DNA of 64,000 bases. It comes from Rosa chinensis (Eukaryota > Streptophyta > Magnoliopsida > Rosales > Rosaceae). Shown piece by piece: positions 1-12,334 of the stretch (position 1 is the first letter of the stretch; each line of letters starts with the position of its first letter). The notes beneath the pieces were generated by a model, which worked only from the letters and a program-made list of their open reading frames with translations, did not search any database and was not told the DNA's origin. The stretch is from contig NC_037088.1 of NCBI RefSeq assembly GCF_002994745.2, positions 63,444,397 to 63,508,396 of the forward strand, in the 5' to 3' direction. The position numbers were made by a program, and so were the translations under genes.

Positions 1-213
1 AAGATTTATGTACTGCCATGAGCCTCCTACTTGAGATACTTGAACAACATATTTACTTCCATCATTTGGTATGCATCTATACTGCATCTGGTTTATTGTT
101 GTCTGGTTGATAAACATACTGCATCTGGTTTATGTTTGTCTTTTTTGATACCATAATGAATATTTTGAGCATTAATGTAAATCACTTTTCTGCTGTAACT
201 TTCTAATTCACAG

Positions 214-365
214 GGAGGTACATTGAGCGGAGCTTGTTTTAGTTTCAATGGGTGGGCAATGGTGAAGAGAGGGCCAGTTTTGGTGTCGCTATTTAGTCCC
301 ATTGGAACTGTCTGCTCAGTTGTTCTCTTAGTTATCACCTTAGGAGAATTTATCAGTGTTGGAAG
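214..365 (+). pseudogene. Orphan exon of a WAT1-related (nodulin MtN21/EamA) transporter
   Basis: A single exon with an intact acceptor (ttcacag before 214) and donor (gtact after 365), 152 bp long. It encodes about 50 residues ending in the last membrane part of a WAT1-type transporter. The stretches VKRGPVLVSLFSPIGT and LGEFISVGR match the family pattern 'KRGPVxVSxFxPxGTV...LGExIxxG'. WAT1 proteins are ten-helix plasma-membrane or tonoplast carriers related to the EamA drug/metabolite family. No other WAT1 exons are visible before an unrelated FCF1-type exon begins 350 bp downstream, so this is a fragment rather than a working gene. The start of the window could hide upstream exons. Confidence 0.7.
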
Positions 366-719
366 GTACTTCAACTATCTTCTAATTCTTACTGATTATA
401 ATTACAGCTCAGTGTAAATGTGCGAATTAAGTATTAGATGTGCATTGCTATCCATTTTCATTGTCATGTCCGCCAGTTTTTTATACCTTTTTTTTTCTCT
501 ATATATATTTATTGGAATATGCTAATTAGCTTGTATTAATGTTTAGTGTTTCTTAATTAGGAATTGTTTTGAATGTTCAGTTTTATATATAACAAGAATG
601 ATTCAGAGAAATTGGTTAACTTATGATGGTCACCAAAAGTTTTGATAGTTAATGCATGGTAAGTTCCATTTCTCTTGTTTATTTTTCTCTAATTGTTTAT
701 CTGTCTTTTAAATATACAG

Positions 720-792
720 GCACTCCTGGTATCACAGATTATGTAATGGCAGAGCTTGAGAAGTTGGGTCAGAAATATTGTGTGGCTTTGAG
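720..792 (+). pseudogene. Orphan exon of FCF1/UTP24-type rRNA-processing protein
   Basis: A 73-bp exon flanked by a good acceptor (aatatacag) and donor (gtattt). It encodes ITDYVMAELEKLGQKY followed by a CVALR-like end, which matches the very conserved PIN-domain segment of FCF1/UTP24, the nucleolar endonuclease that acts on pre-18S rRNA. Family members normally read CITDCVMAELEKLGQKYRVALR here, so two cysteines and an arginine have been replaced. Neither the preceding nor the following FCF1 exon is visible, so it is a displaced gene fragment. Confidence 0.72.
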
Positions 793-1091
793 GTATTTTC
801 CTATGTTTTCTACAAATTGTTTTCATGACCAAAAGGGTTTGAAATTGAGAGTGTATATGCAGATGTGCACTGCTATCCCTTTTCATTGTCATGACTGTCT
901 GTTTTTTATACCTATTGTTCTGTAGTTATGTTTATTTGAATGCTAAATTTCTATAATAGCTTATATATTATATCCTTGTATAATACATGTTCAGCACCAA
1001 AGAGACCTCTAGCTTCACTCTAATGTTTTTTATATGTTAAGTTGGTTTGTGTAATTGTTAGAATAAGAACTAACTAACCTGATACAGGCTG

Positions 1092-1149
1092 TCTGTATCA
1101 AAAGAAGCGTTGCAGCTATGGGATGAAGTCTTGATGTTTATATATTGAT
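1092..1149 (+). pseudogene. Possible third orphan exon, unrecognised
   Basis: After an acceptor-like tract (cctgatacag) there is a short open stretch reading LSVSKEALQLWDEVLMF before a stop. It looks coding in composition and shares its orientation with the WAT1 and FCF1 exons upstream, but I do not recognise the family. It may be chance. Confidence 0.25.
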
Positions 1150-1220
1150 GGGTGCATCTGTAAATTTATAGTTAAGTACATTTATCGTATTATATACCAT
1201 TTAAAATACAATATAAAGTA

Positions 1221-1522
1221 TAGTACAAGAATGTAAAGGTGCCAAATGGCACCTTATCTTTTTAATACAACCTCATAAATTTGCCACTGATATTAGTGGC
1301 ATTCCAAAACCACTAATATCATTGTGAAATTAGATGTTGACTTTACCTTGGACTCCGTTATTCCACTGTTGTTTTATCAGTGCATATTGCCTCAATGGCA
1401 CCTGCTATAGAGGGGACTGATTCCTCAATAGTGGCTAATTCCATTACCAACTGTTATCAGTGTGCTTTGCCCCAATAGGGACTAATTGAAGTCAGTGTGG
1501 AATGGAGAAATTTCTAGTAGTG
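1221..1522. mobile_element. CACTA-type transposon end or small CACTA MITE
   Basis: The right edge reads tttctagtagtg, the reverse complement of the canonical CACTA terminus CACTACTAGAAA. The adjoining 290 bp contain short inverted motifs typical of CACTA subterminal regions, such as gccactgatattagtggc near 1291 and ccaaaaccactaatatc near 1306. The left edge near 1221 (agtacaagaat) is a poorer match to the terminus. The element could be a roughly 300-bp MITE or the right end of a larger one that includes the orphan exons. No convincing 3-bp target duplication was identified. Confidence 0.45.
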
Positions 1523-2149
1523 ATAGGAGGTCCAAATAGTAAATTTGGAGGTCCAACTAGAACCACCATTTATAATTTGCTTTCATAGTCTGAGTTTTTT
1601 AATAGATTCACTTATTGACGGGCCTGGACTTGGCCCCTCCATTTCCCCCATTATTGTAGGCTTGTCCAGTGCGCATGGGAAGCCCACAGATTTTGTGGAA
1701 AACAACAGCATTGATCAAACTCATATTTTGTTTCTTAAATGAGCGTAGTTATTGGAGAAGAACACTGATGAGTAGTAACACAAGTAAACCAACCGAAGAG
1801 CTACTTGAGTACTAAACAATGACTAGCAAGACTACGCATTTCTGGTGCCAAAGGTAGAAGTTACAGATGAACCCAATACAAAAGAAAATCTAACTAATGG
1901 TAGTGATCAACCACATTCCATATTATCATTTTTGGAATCAAAACTACATTCCATATTTGAAATAACGATAAAAATAGTCAGGCATGGGGAATAAGAATCA
2001 AGCTCTAGAGATTTGGGGGCAATATTCACTATTCACTCATCATAAACGTCCCAACAGGTTTAGTTCTTTCCCATAACCCCATGAGGCCATGACTCCATAT
2101 CCACGATGCATTCATTCTCGAGAACTAATTTAAAGGTATGCACTATATC

Positions 2150-2533
2150 AATTCTCTAGTTGACCAATTCTCTTGTCCTTGGTCTCTCCAAGTTCGCTGG
2201 TTGAATTGATTATCTCAAATCTCTCATATGAACTTTAGAGCTTCTCATATTTTTCCGAAAGGAAATAAAATAGCTGATGTTTTGGCAAATAATGGTATGT
2301 CTTATTCTAATTTGTTGTGATTGGATGATCCTCCACCTTTTATAGTATTGTATTGTAATAGTGACATTAGAGATCTGCCTCAATTTCATTTTAGTTAGTC
2401 TGTTGTTTGTTTTTTTTTTTCTAGGATGTTTTGGTTTTGGTCCCCCTCCTTCATTCTTCTTCTTTGATTAATAAAATAATGCAATAGGGAGGCTTTTTGC
2501 TCTCCTATCCACAATCTTTAAGCCCAAAAAAAA
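2150..2533 (+). mobile_element. LINE 3' end (RNase H domain tail)
   Basis: The + strand encodes a decayed end of a plant L1-type LINE ORF2. SHIFPKGNKIADVLANNG corresponds to the RNase H segment usually written as 'R.GN.VAD.LA..G', followed by WLDDPPPF and a DIRDLPQFHF-like end. A T-rich 3' UTR and a short A-tract at 2525-2533 follow. The copy is strongly 5' truncated. Target duplications were not found. Confidence 0.65.
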
Positions 2534-2847
2534 ATGTAATACTAAATTTTTAACATTTTATTTGTCGAATGTTATACAAACTGAAAAATATCTAGACCGG
2601 TGATTTTGCTTGCTTGGTTACCCTACGTAATTATTCTGAGATCTATTTGTTTCAATGAATCTAGTGTCCCACGATCAAATTTGACGGGACTTGGTCAAGG
2701 GAGCCTAATGAGTAATGAGACAACAACCCTAGGGATCCCAAACCCCAACAATTGGCTTTTATTTTTTTTTCTTTCTCGATTTGCAGCAATAGTGAATCTC
2801 CGCAGTCTCAAAAACCTGAAGTCCGGGCCTAAATTTAGTGTTAATTA

Positions 2848-3050
2848 GGAAAATTATATTAATTGGTCATGTGTGATATGTTATAGTGAGTAACAGTAGT
2901 TAAATATTTTCTGATTTAATTGATTTTTGAAGAAACAAATCTTAAATAGAGACGATTCAAATTATAGATTTGCATTATCGGGAGAGAAAGGGTACTGTAA
3001 GACTCAGAAACGGAATACAACTAGGTTATGTATATATGACGGGGAAACAG
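2848..3050. repeat. 203-bp identical dispersed repeat, copy 1
   Basis: Read base by base, this segment is identical to 12335-12537 and has the same orientation. It begins ggaaaattatatt and ends ggggaaacag. The flanks differ on both sides. Just after this copy lies tcttccatgctcggagc, which resembles the reverse complement of the sequence just before copy 2 (gctcggagcacggaaga). This suggests the repeat is the interior of a small inverted-repeat element, of which each copy keeps a different end. Confidence 0.85.
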
Positions 3051-3099
3051 AACGTCTTCCATGCTCGGAGCTTCCCATGCTCGTCTTGTCTGGGGCCAC

Positions 3100-4590
3100 A
3101 CACGTGAGCTGCACGTGTCAATTAATTAAGGGGAAATGTATATGGGAAAGGAATAGACGGTGTCCGGTTCCATCAAGAGGTAGAAAGAAGGGGGTGGGTA
3201 AAATTTCAAAGTTCATTGGTCAATTCAATCCTAGCAAAATGCAAAAGCAGCACCAGACCCAATCTGAACAAGATTAGAATTACTGAGCAAGGAATTTCCA
3301 AAGCAATAACCAGTTTCCCAATCCCCCAAAAGCACAATCAAAGTTTACTCCAGTGAAATAGATCGGCAAGTTTCGGGATTCCTCGACTGCGACGAGTTTG
3401 GGTCGTCGACTGACTCGAGGTCTTTTTCAGTCTAACGGACCTGCCATGCCCTGGGCGAGTTACGCCGACCGAGTCTGGTCCAATCTGAAGCTTAATTAGT
3501 GGACGGTCTATGTCAAAGGGATTGAGATCTAGTCTGACTCGAGTTTCGTCGCAATTGCATGCTTCCAATTTATCTCATTGCAATCGAATCCTTGATCGGA
3601 AGCTGCAAAAATGGCAATTCGCATTCACGGCAACATTTTAACTTGAGATTTAAGGTTTGTGAATTCTGCAGCAGCCAGGATTTTGGTCTAATTGAGTTTT
3701 GTTATTTCCATAAGGAGCAATGATTAGATGAGAAAACTGATCTTGTGTGAACTTGTACTGCGAACTCGGTAGAACTGCGTATGAACTTGGCAGCAAGTTA
3801 GTAGCAATTCTCAGAATTTTTTTTTCTTCGGAAGAGAAAAAAAAAACGCATGGGCCTGGGCATTTGCTTTGGACTTGGCTTATTTTTTATTTTATTTTTT
3901 TTGTTATTTTAGTTATTATTATCTTTTTTTTTTAAGGGTCATCTTAGTTATTAGTGTATGTATTTTTAATTTTAATGAATTGTTTTTTGATAATTTATTT
4001 AATTAATAGTATTTGTGATCTCAAAGTTATCCGTTATTATTCTAAATAGACTACACCAGTGACATTATAATTATGATACATAAACAAAAACACGGATTTC
4101 TCAATCTTCCTCTCACGAGATAAACATTGCTTGTACATTAGACCATTGTTATGTTTATCTATAGCACCATCCAATTGTCGATATTTAACTCAGAATATAC
4201 ATCACATGAGTGTGCACCACAACATGGCAAACCCAGAATTAAGACAGAATTATGGCAACTATCATATGTGAACCCCAAGAGCAATTTTTTACAATCAGAG
4301 TAGAACAACAATAATACAGCTTAAACATAACAGAAATTTGGAGTTTGGGGTTTTGTTTAGAGTCCACAAATTTGGAAACGTGACCGCACTAGGCCAACAA
4401 ATGAATCAAACTACAGTTTTTAACTGTAGTCTGATTACCATGTTTGCTGTTGTGATAGGCTATGCCTTTCATTTCACCGTCCATGCTTCAAAGTTAATGT
4501 CATTTGACTCTACACTTTCTGGAAAAAAATACTAGGGTTTTGATAGTTTCATATAAATTCAGAAAGTAGAAATTAAGTCTTGAGCTGCAT
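3100..4590. other. Intergenic, no gene recognised
   Basis: Only short open frames without recognisable domains are present. AT-rich tracts (3815-3845, 3885-3935) and a GC-richer stretch at 3360-3480 are the visible landmarks. An ACGTG-type core (cacacgtgagc, cacgtgtca) occurs near 3108-3120 and could be a G-box cluster, but no nearby plus-strand gene uses it. Confidence 0.4.
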
Positions 4591-4599
4591 TTAAGTGCT

Positions 4600-6345
4600 C
4601 CTACAACATTTGATTGAAGCTTAAGCATTTCTGATCTTTCCCCTCCAGTCTTCTGAATGTTTCATTGCACTTCCTACAAAGCATGAAAATAGGACAAGTT
4701 TTTGCATTAGCAACATGCAGCATGCAGCATGTATTTATCCACAGAAGAGACTGAAAAAAGGAGGATTTGATGGCTTACAAGGTCCGCAAGTTGACCAGAT
4801 AACCAAGCTGAGAAGGAAGAATGCCAGAAAATTGATCGAGCATTAGTTAATAAATACAGCAAGTCTCTTTGAAAAATAGAAGATGAACTTCATGCTAATC
4901 AATCTAACAACCCAAAATATGAGGAAAAAGACCCAGATCAAGTACATAAAACTGATTTAAGATTCAGCAGGAAGTAATTTCCAAAAGAAAAGCAAAGCTA
5001 AATGATTAAACTGTAATGAGTACAGGGTTTCATTATCTGGTGCTGCATATCACAAAAGTTCAAAACTTGAAGAGCCCAGATCGAGCAAACTTGAAAGAGG
5101 AATAGGGTCTAACCTCAAATGTGCTGCTCTTCAGCAGCTCATCAACTGTAAAGTTAAAAAGCCAAAAAAGACGAACAAAAAACAGAGATCAAATTTCAGA
5201 TCAAACAAAAGGATGATCCATTTACATATTTGAACTGGGTTGTTCAAACTCTACCTTCCTCCATTGTCAATTGAAACTGCTTGATCGCTACTGGTTAAGG
5301 AATACCCATCTTCTTTTCTGTCAGTTCCCTTGGAAGATATTTAAACATAAAGAAAGACTACAAAATTTAGTTCAACTACCGTAAACCCGAAACAAATTGC
5401 AGAAGCATTTCAATTCCGTATTAATAAAATTCAAAGACATCCCAAATTCAATCAATCTAATGGTTTTATACATCAATTCCATATATTCATCTCCACCGCA
5501 AAATTACAGATATAATTAATCTCAATATCCCAACAGAAACACAATCACAAGTCAAAGGCTTGGAATTCTTACCTTGTACCATTTCTGCCGAGACAATAGT
5601 CTCAATGACCTGCTGCTGCATGCAGTCCTCCTTAGTTCCTCATCAATCGAAGCTCCCCTTTACATTTCAATTTCTCTGTTTCTTCCAAGTACGAAATTCA
5701 AGAACAACAATCAAAAGAACTGAACATTAATAACTCCATTAGAGTGAAATTGAAACTCAGCCTATTAACGAATGAGAGGCTTGGGAGAATGGGTTACCAG
5801 AACGAAGAGGATAATCCGGCGGCGTCCGCGGAGGCTCTGGTTGAAATCAGAAGTCGGGCCCTTTGTTTTGATAAAAGGAGAGGCACTGACTCCATTCTTG
5901 GAGGTATTGGAGCTCGATTCAATTTGGAGGAGGAAGACCGGAGAAACCCAAGGTCTAGGATTCCGGCGATGGAACGTGCGGGGTACGGCCGGCGGCGAAG
6001 CTTCTGGATTTTGATGTCCGGCTTCCTCTGCGCACGCTGATGGCGGGGTGTGTTGAGGAAATGGCCGAAACTTGATGCGAGCTAGGGAGCAGCGCCGTCG
6101 CGACTTTGATGGTCGCGTGATGAGGCTGGCGGCGGTGGATGGCAGTGACCTTCTTGGGTTTTGATCGGAATTGGGTCCAGAATCGATTGGCGGTGGCGGT
6201 GTTGTGATTTGGTGGCCGGAAATTGTGGTCTCCGATGATGGCAGAGAGAAGTGGAAAGGAGGGAGGAGAGAATTAGGTGTGCGGCCGAGGAAGAGAGAGA
6301 GATTGTGTTGAGTTTCTAGGGTTAGTTTCTATAAATACTACTGGA
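4600..6345 (-). other. Probable minus-strand multi-exon transcript or gene relic
   Basis: The minus strand looks transcribed. A TATA-like ttataga near 6335 is followed by a GC-rich, CT-rich leader and a first exon rich in proline, arginine and serine codons. Splice-like junctions follow: a donor after ATGGTACAAG near 5570, an acceptor ttccaag and donor GGAAG|gtagag near 5330-5255, and an acceptor ctttacag with donor TTTGAG|gttag at 5151-5113 encoding DELLKSSTFE. A further segment at 4773-4835 reads QFSGILPSQLGYLVNLRTL, an LRR-like pattern. The reading frame is interrupted in several places. It may be a non-coding transcript, a decayed LRR gene or an unrecognised small gene. Confidence 0.3.
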
Positions 6346-6605
6346 CATGAAGGTAAAATTCGTCATGTGGAGGGAAAGAATGAAATTTGAAAAACGCCGC
6401 CGTTTTTTTTTATTTATTTTTATAAAAAAAAATTAATATCAACTTTTTTTTAATTCATTAATTACTGTTAAATAATTCACAATTTGTGTCCACAATCGAA
6501 TAGAAATTGGACAATTTATTTATGTCATACCAATTTACTACTAATGATATAAATCAACAAAACTAAAAATAAAAACATGGTACATCTCAAACCTTTTCAG
6601 CAATT

Positions 6606-9600
6606 TAAGTATAACTTGTTTATTAGGGTTATTCAAAAATCAAAACCCTACATGAGCAAAATGGGGGAGGAAATAGAATTTTTAAAAATGCACAGTTGGA
6701 TATTGTCTGCATACGAATATATAGTAGTGGTAGAAATTTTAGCGATTTCCGCCTTCGGTTAGGTCTCGATCTACCCAGTCAACTCGATACCCTAAATATA
6801 ACATAAAACAAATATCCTCGTAACCGGTCTTTGAAAATTCAAATTTTTCGATCTTTCAGCTCCCACCCTCTCATGGGTAGGGGGTCTACTTACAGATGTA
6901 AAAATTCCAGGATTTGTGTCCTCGCATGGTGCCGCTCCCCTTAGGGAAGTTTGCTTGTACAAAGAGTTGACCACTCCGTTGGGTGTCTTATTTACGGCGG
7001 ATCGGCTTTATTTTTTGACACAATACCTAACACTGTTATATAAACATATGGCAATTATCTGATTGTCGATTTCTATTTCAAAATTTTTGGATCGCACATA
7101 ATCCATATATGCCTAGTAATGTAGTATAACTTGTTTATTAGGGTTGTCACCCTCTACGAGCAAAATGGGGGATGAAATGGAATTTTTAAAATTTTATCGT
7201 TGGATGGTGTCCGCATATGAATTTATGGTAGTGGTAGAAATTTCAGCAATTTCCGCCTTGAGTTGGGTCTCGATCTACCCAGTCAACTCGATACCCTAAA
7301 TAGAACATAAAACAAATATGCTCATAACCGGTCCTTGGCAATTCAATTTTTTCGATCTTTCAGCTCCCACCCTCTCGTGGGTAGAGGGTCTACTTACGGA
7401 TATAAAAATTCCGGGACGTTTGTCCTCACATGGTGCCGCTCCCCATACCACATCTCTCGATTCCGGTCACCCAGGTCGACGAACCGTGGCGGCTGAACCC
7501 TCTCAGCGGTGTGGTGCGATCCGTGACCTCATATCAAATTCAACCGTTAGATATGATCATGGCATAAAGAAATGGTTATGGTCAAAATTTCAATTTTTTT
7601 CGTCGTAGGTTGGGTCTCGATCTATGTGGTCAACCTTAGACCCTAAATACACATAAAACTAAAATGCTCATTGCCGCTCACTCGTAACTTATTTTTTCGA
7701 TCTGTTAGCTCTTACACTCTCGTGGGTATGAGCTATATAACTCATGTTAAAATTTGAAAAATTTATCTCTTCGTGATTAAGCTCCCCTTAGGGAAGTAGA
7801 AGCATATAAAGAGTTGACCGCTTTATTTAATGTCGAAATAACGACAGATCGGGTTAATTTTTTTAAACAGTACCTAATAATACACTATAAATAGATGAAT
7901 AATGTCAAACTGATCGATTTTCAATTTCGATTATTTAGATCGTAAAATATACTTACATGGCCACTAATGTAGTTTAACTCGTATATTAGTTACTTGTAGA
8001 AGTATACCTTCTAAGACAAACAAGATGGAGGAAATATAATTTATAAATTTCGACCGTTAGATATTATCATAACATAAAGAAATGATAATGGTCAAAATTT
8101 CAATTTTTTTCGTCGTAGTTTGGGTCTCGTTCTACGTGGTCAACCTTAAACCCTAAATACACAAAAACTAAAATGCTCATTACCGCTCACTCGCAACTTA
8201 TTTTTTTTATCTGTCAGCTCTTGCACTCTCGTGGGTATGAGCTATATAACCTAATGTTAAAATTTTGGAAAATTTATCTCTTTGTGATTAAGCTCCCCTT
8301 AGAGAAGTAGAAGCATATAAAAGGTATTGACTGCTTGATTTAATGTCGAAATGACGACAAATCGGGTTAATTTTTTTACACAGTACCTAATAATACACTA
8401 TAAATCGATGGATAATGTCAAACTGATTGATTTTCAATTTCGATTATTTAGATCGCAAAAAATACTTACATGGCCACTAATGTAGTTTAACTAGTATATT
8501 AGTTACTTGTACAAGTATACCTTCTAAGACAAACAAGATGGAGGAAATATAATTTATAAAATTCGACCGTTAGATATTATCATAACATAAAGAAATGATA
8601 ATGGTCAAAATTTCAATTTTTTTCGTCGTAGTTTGGGTCTCGATCTACGTGGTCAACTTAAACCCTAAATACACATAAAACTAAAATGCTCATTACCGCT
8701 CACTCGCAACTTATTTTTTCGATCAATCAGCTCTTACACTCTCGTGGGTATGAGCTATATAACCTAATGTTAAAATTCTGAAAAATTTATCTCTTCGTGA
8801 TTAAGCTCCCCTTAGAGAAGTTGAAGCATGTAAAGGGTTGACCGCTTGATTTAATGTCCAAATGACGACAAATCGGGTTAATTTTTTTACACGGTACCTA
8901 ATAATACACTATAAATAGATGGATAATATCAAACTGATCGATTTCAAATTTTGATTATTTAGATCGCAGTAAATACTTATATACCCGCTAATGTAGTTTA
9001 ACTTATTTAGTAGTTACATGTAGAAGTATACCTTTCATGACAAACAAGGTGGATGAAATATAATTTATCAAATTCGACCGTTAGATATGATCATCACATG
9101 AAGAAATGGCTATGGTCAAAATTTCAATTTTTTTCGTCTTAGGTTGGGTCTCGATCTATGTGGTCAACCTTAGACCCTAAACACACATAAAACTAAAATG
9201 CTCATTGCCGCTCACTCGTAACTTATTTTTTCGATCTGTTAGCTCTTACACTCTCGTGGGTATGAGCTATATAACTCATGTTAAAATTTGAAAAATTTAT
9301 CTCTTCGTTATTAAGCTCCCCTTAGGGAAGTATAAACATATAAAGGGTTGACCGCTTTATTTAATGTTGAAATGACGACAGATCGAGTTAATTTTTTTAC
9401 ACAGTAACTAATAATACACTATAAATAGATGGATAATGTCAAACTGATCGATTTTAAATTTTGATTATTTAGATCACACAAAATGCTTACATGCCTACTA
9501 ATGTAATTTAACTTATTAGTTACATGTAGAAGTATACTTTCCATGTCAAACAAGGTGGACGAAATAGAATTTATATAATTCAGCTGTTAGATATTATCAT

Positions 9601-10140
9601 GACATAAAGAATTGGTTATGATCAAAATTTCAATTTTTTTCGTCGTAGTTTGGATCCCGGTTTACGTGGTCAACCACAAACCCTAAAGACACCTAAAAGT
9701 AAAATGCTCATAACTACTTATACACTTTTTCTTCTTCTTTTCGAGCTGTCAAATCTCACACTCTCGTGGATCTAAGCTATATCAACCAATGTAAAAAATT
9801 TTAAAATTTTATCTTCTCGTGGTTTCGCTCCCCTTAGATAAGTATAAGTGTATAAAGGGTTGACCGTTTTATTCGATGTTGAATGACAATGGAACGAGTT
9901 AATTGTTTATAGGATACCTATTAATAAGTTATACGGTAATGTAACGACAAAATCCTTATTAATAGGTTATACGTTAATGTCAAATTTATTAATTTTCAAT
10001 TTTGATTTTTTTGTTATACGTTATACGTCATAAATTTTTTGTAGAATATCTATTAATAGGCACTCTACAAAAAATTGATTAATGGATCCCACAAAATCCT
10101 TATATGTCTACTTATGTGGTCTAACTTATTTATTAGTTGT
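6606..10140. repeat. Tandem array, about 510-bp unit, about seven copies
   Basis: Consecutive imperfect copies of an AT-rich unit. The marker gtcaaaatttcaattttt recurs at 7581, 8091, 8604 and 9115, with a variant at 9621, giving spacings of 510, 513, 511 and 506. The marker ggtctcgat recurs at 6762 and 7266 (504), then at 7613 after a shortened 347-bp unit. Other conserved blocks are cgctccccttaggga, ctctcgtggg and gaccgttagatat. No long frames occur. The four units between 7.6 and 9.6 kb are more alike than the two before 7.6 kb, as expected for local amplification. I do not recognise the repeat family. Confidence 0.85.
7451..7545. repeat. Foreign module inside the tandem array
   Basis: In the shortened unit, the normal middle of the repeat (from just after cgctcccc to gaccgttag) is replaced by about 95 bp resembling 10579-10675. 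Shared blocks include catctctcga, ctgaaccctctc and cggtgtggtgc. The replacement explains the 347-bp rather than 510-bp spacing of that unit. Confidence 0.65.
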
Positions 10141-10157
10141 ATCAGATACTATACTGT

Positions 10158-11150
10158 GAGCCCCGAAAAATATTTAAGAAGTGGAAATGCAATTACTCCA
10201 GATTGAGTTTACAATCATGGTAATTATAAAAGGTACTCAGGAATATTTTCATAAATTTTAACAAGGTGAAATCCTCGATTTAGAAGTTTGATAATAAAAT
10301 ACACGACATGATGAGTTCGTGAAAATTTTCGAGAAATTTTTCGGATACCCAAGCTATTTATAGTGATTTTTCGAAGTGAAAAATCATTTAAGAAAACTAG
10401 AAAATATTGTGGTGCAATCTGAGACATAAAAATTGCTCATCGCTTGATCTTAACCGTTGAAATTCATTTTAGGAAGGGGTATTAAAGAGATGGGATCGTA
10501 CGATCCGGTACAACCCAGAACCTTCAAGCGTCTCAATCGAACTCGATCTCACGACCTGGCAACGTTGAAACCCGACCTCATCTCTCGAGTTCGGCCACCT
10601 CAGGTCTATGGACCAGTGGCGACTGAACCCTCTCGGCGGTGTGGTGCTAGCCATGACCTCAAATCATCCAATAGGCGACGATATGACGTCGACAAGCCGC
10701 TGCAACTCCGGCTAGTTTTCTAGCAATTTCCGGCAACTATGGCGGCGGTTCAGCTTGCATGGTATACGAAAGTTGGTCTACTCTTTGTCCTCTACATGTT
10801 TATGTAAGTAGTTCTTCGATTCGATTAAGTTTTGGAAAAATTGTATTTTGGGTGCCTCGGATTTTTTACCGTGATTTCGGTTCCCGGCAGAAATTCTGGA
10901 CTTCTGACTCCTCTCCGGTAGGTATCCTGGTCCCTGAACTCGGAAGGAATGATAGGTCAAACCCAGATCGTTGGCCAAGCTGAGTTGATGATTTGTGCTG
11001 TGAGTTGCATATTGATATTTGGTTGAATTCATAAACACAGAATTCGTTATATTTGGAAAAGACACAGAATTCGTTATGTTTGGAAAAGGAGAGCAAAGGG
11101 AGAAGACCCACGAAGCCAATTACAAAGGTTCGGAGGAATTAGATGAGTCC
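10158..11150 (+). mobile_element. Degenerate Ty3/gypsy LTR-like sequence
   Basis: It starts tgtgagccccgaaaaatattta, a form common at the start of plant gypsy (Tekay-type) LTRs. It continues with GC-richer sequence rich in CGA/CGG, unlike the surrounding AT-rich DNA. No internal gag/pol domain, primer-binding site or second LTR is seen, so it would be a solo or broken LTR. A 27-bp direct repeat (acacagaattcgttat...) occurs twice at about 11035-11088. The assignment rests on general appearance only. Confidence 0.35.
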
Positions 11151-12334
11151 TGAGACCTTGGAAGTGGGAGGTGATTGAGGCAAAGAATCAGACCGTTTTT
11201 CCACATAGTTTCTGGGTAATTGCCTTTAAATGACCATTTCACCCCTCCGATGAGAGGATGGCGCCACAGTAAAGAATTTTGTACTCACTCCAACTACCTT
11301 GTCGTTTGTGAAATCTTTAATGACCATTTTGCCCCTCCGTTACCTTCCGTTTGTGGCGCACCCTACGTAGGGCGCATTCCAGAAATTCCCTAATAAAAAT
11401 GAAATTTTAGATGGTGTGATCTGGAACTTTGATCTCAGCACCTCTTCATCTGAACCGTCCTTAAATTATTATTTCGGGCCAATAAATAGGCCAACCTTCA
11501 GAACCTTTACTTTTGCCCACCTTCTAAATTAATGCCACATGTCCTTTAAACTTAACCATAGTTAACTATATAAAACTTATCAAAAAATAATAATAATTAT
11601 GATAATGATGAAAGAGAATGAAGGAAAGGAGAAAACCAGTTCCCCTTTCCTGACCGAAGCCAGCAAACCAAATCCATCAAAATTTATTCTAAAAAAAAAA
11701 AAAAAAACCATCAAAATCTCATCTTTTTTGTTCTTATTCATCTTCATAAATACCCAGCAAAAACTAAATGGGTCATGTTCCACTCTTCCTTTACATGTTA
11801 CTTTTGACGGATGCATGGTTTTGGACTATAAATTCAGTTTAATTGAAATTCGATTAATGGCAAGTGCAGTTGCAGACTTGCAGTGTGGATTTACATGGTT
11901 TTAATGACAAGATGGGTTATCAGATCGAGGACGACGACAATGATGATCATATTTGGATTTGAGAGTTGAATTCAAGGTGGAAGAGAAATCTGGGTTGTCT
12001 GCCTATTTGTTTGAATGTCAATCAAATTGGAGAAACATCTCTCAAGATTGGATTGCAGCTTTGGAAAAGCTTCTTTGGACTTGAAATGAGTTTCTGTCAA
12101 TTTCTTCTTGGGTCTTTTGGGTTTGCATGAAGATGGAAAAATAATAAAAGTTGCAGTTGTTGGCTTGTTGCTGGGTTTCAGTACCAAAGGAAAAGGAAGA
12201 AGGAATTTGTATCCATGGAGAGCAGGTTACCCGGTGAACATTTTCAACCATTAGATTTCAGATATGATATCCAGCCGTCCATATTATGCTGACGTGCCCA
12301 AGCATGGCAAGCTCGGAGCACGGAAGAATTTTCG
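11151..12334. other. Intergenic, no gene recognised
   Basis: Contains a GC-rich stretch at 11210-11390 with two similar phrases (aatgaccatttcacccctccg and aatgaccattttgcccctccg, about 85 bp apart), poly-A at 11690-11706 and short unsupported frames on both strands. Confidence 0.4.

Noticed and set aside
5744..6040. A 98-codon plus-strand open frame in GC-rich DNA.
   Set aside because: It is antisense to the probable first exon of the minus-strand transcript and GC-rich DNA stays open by chance. No family resemblance.
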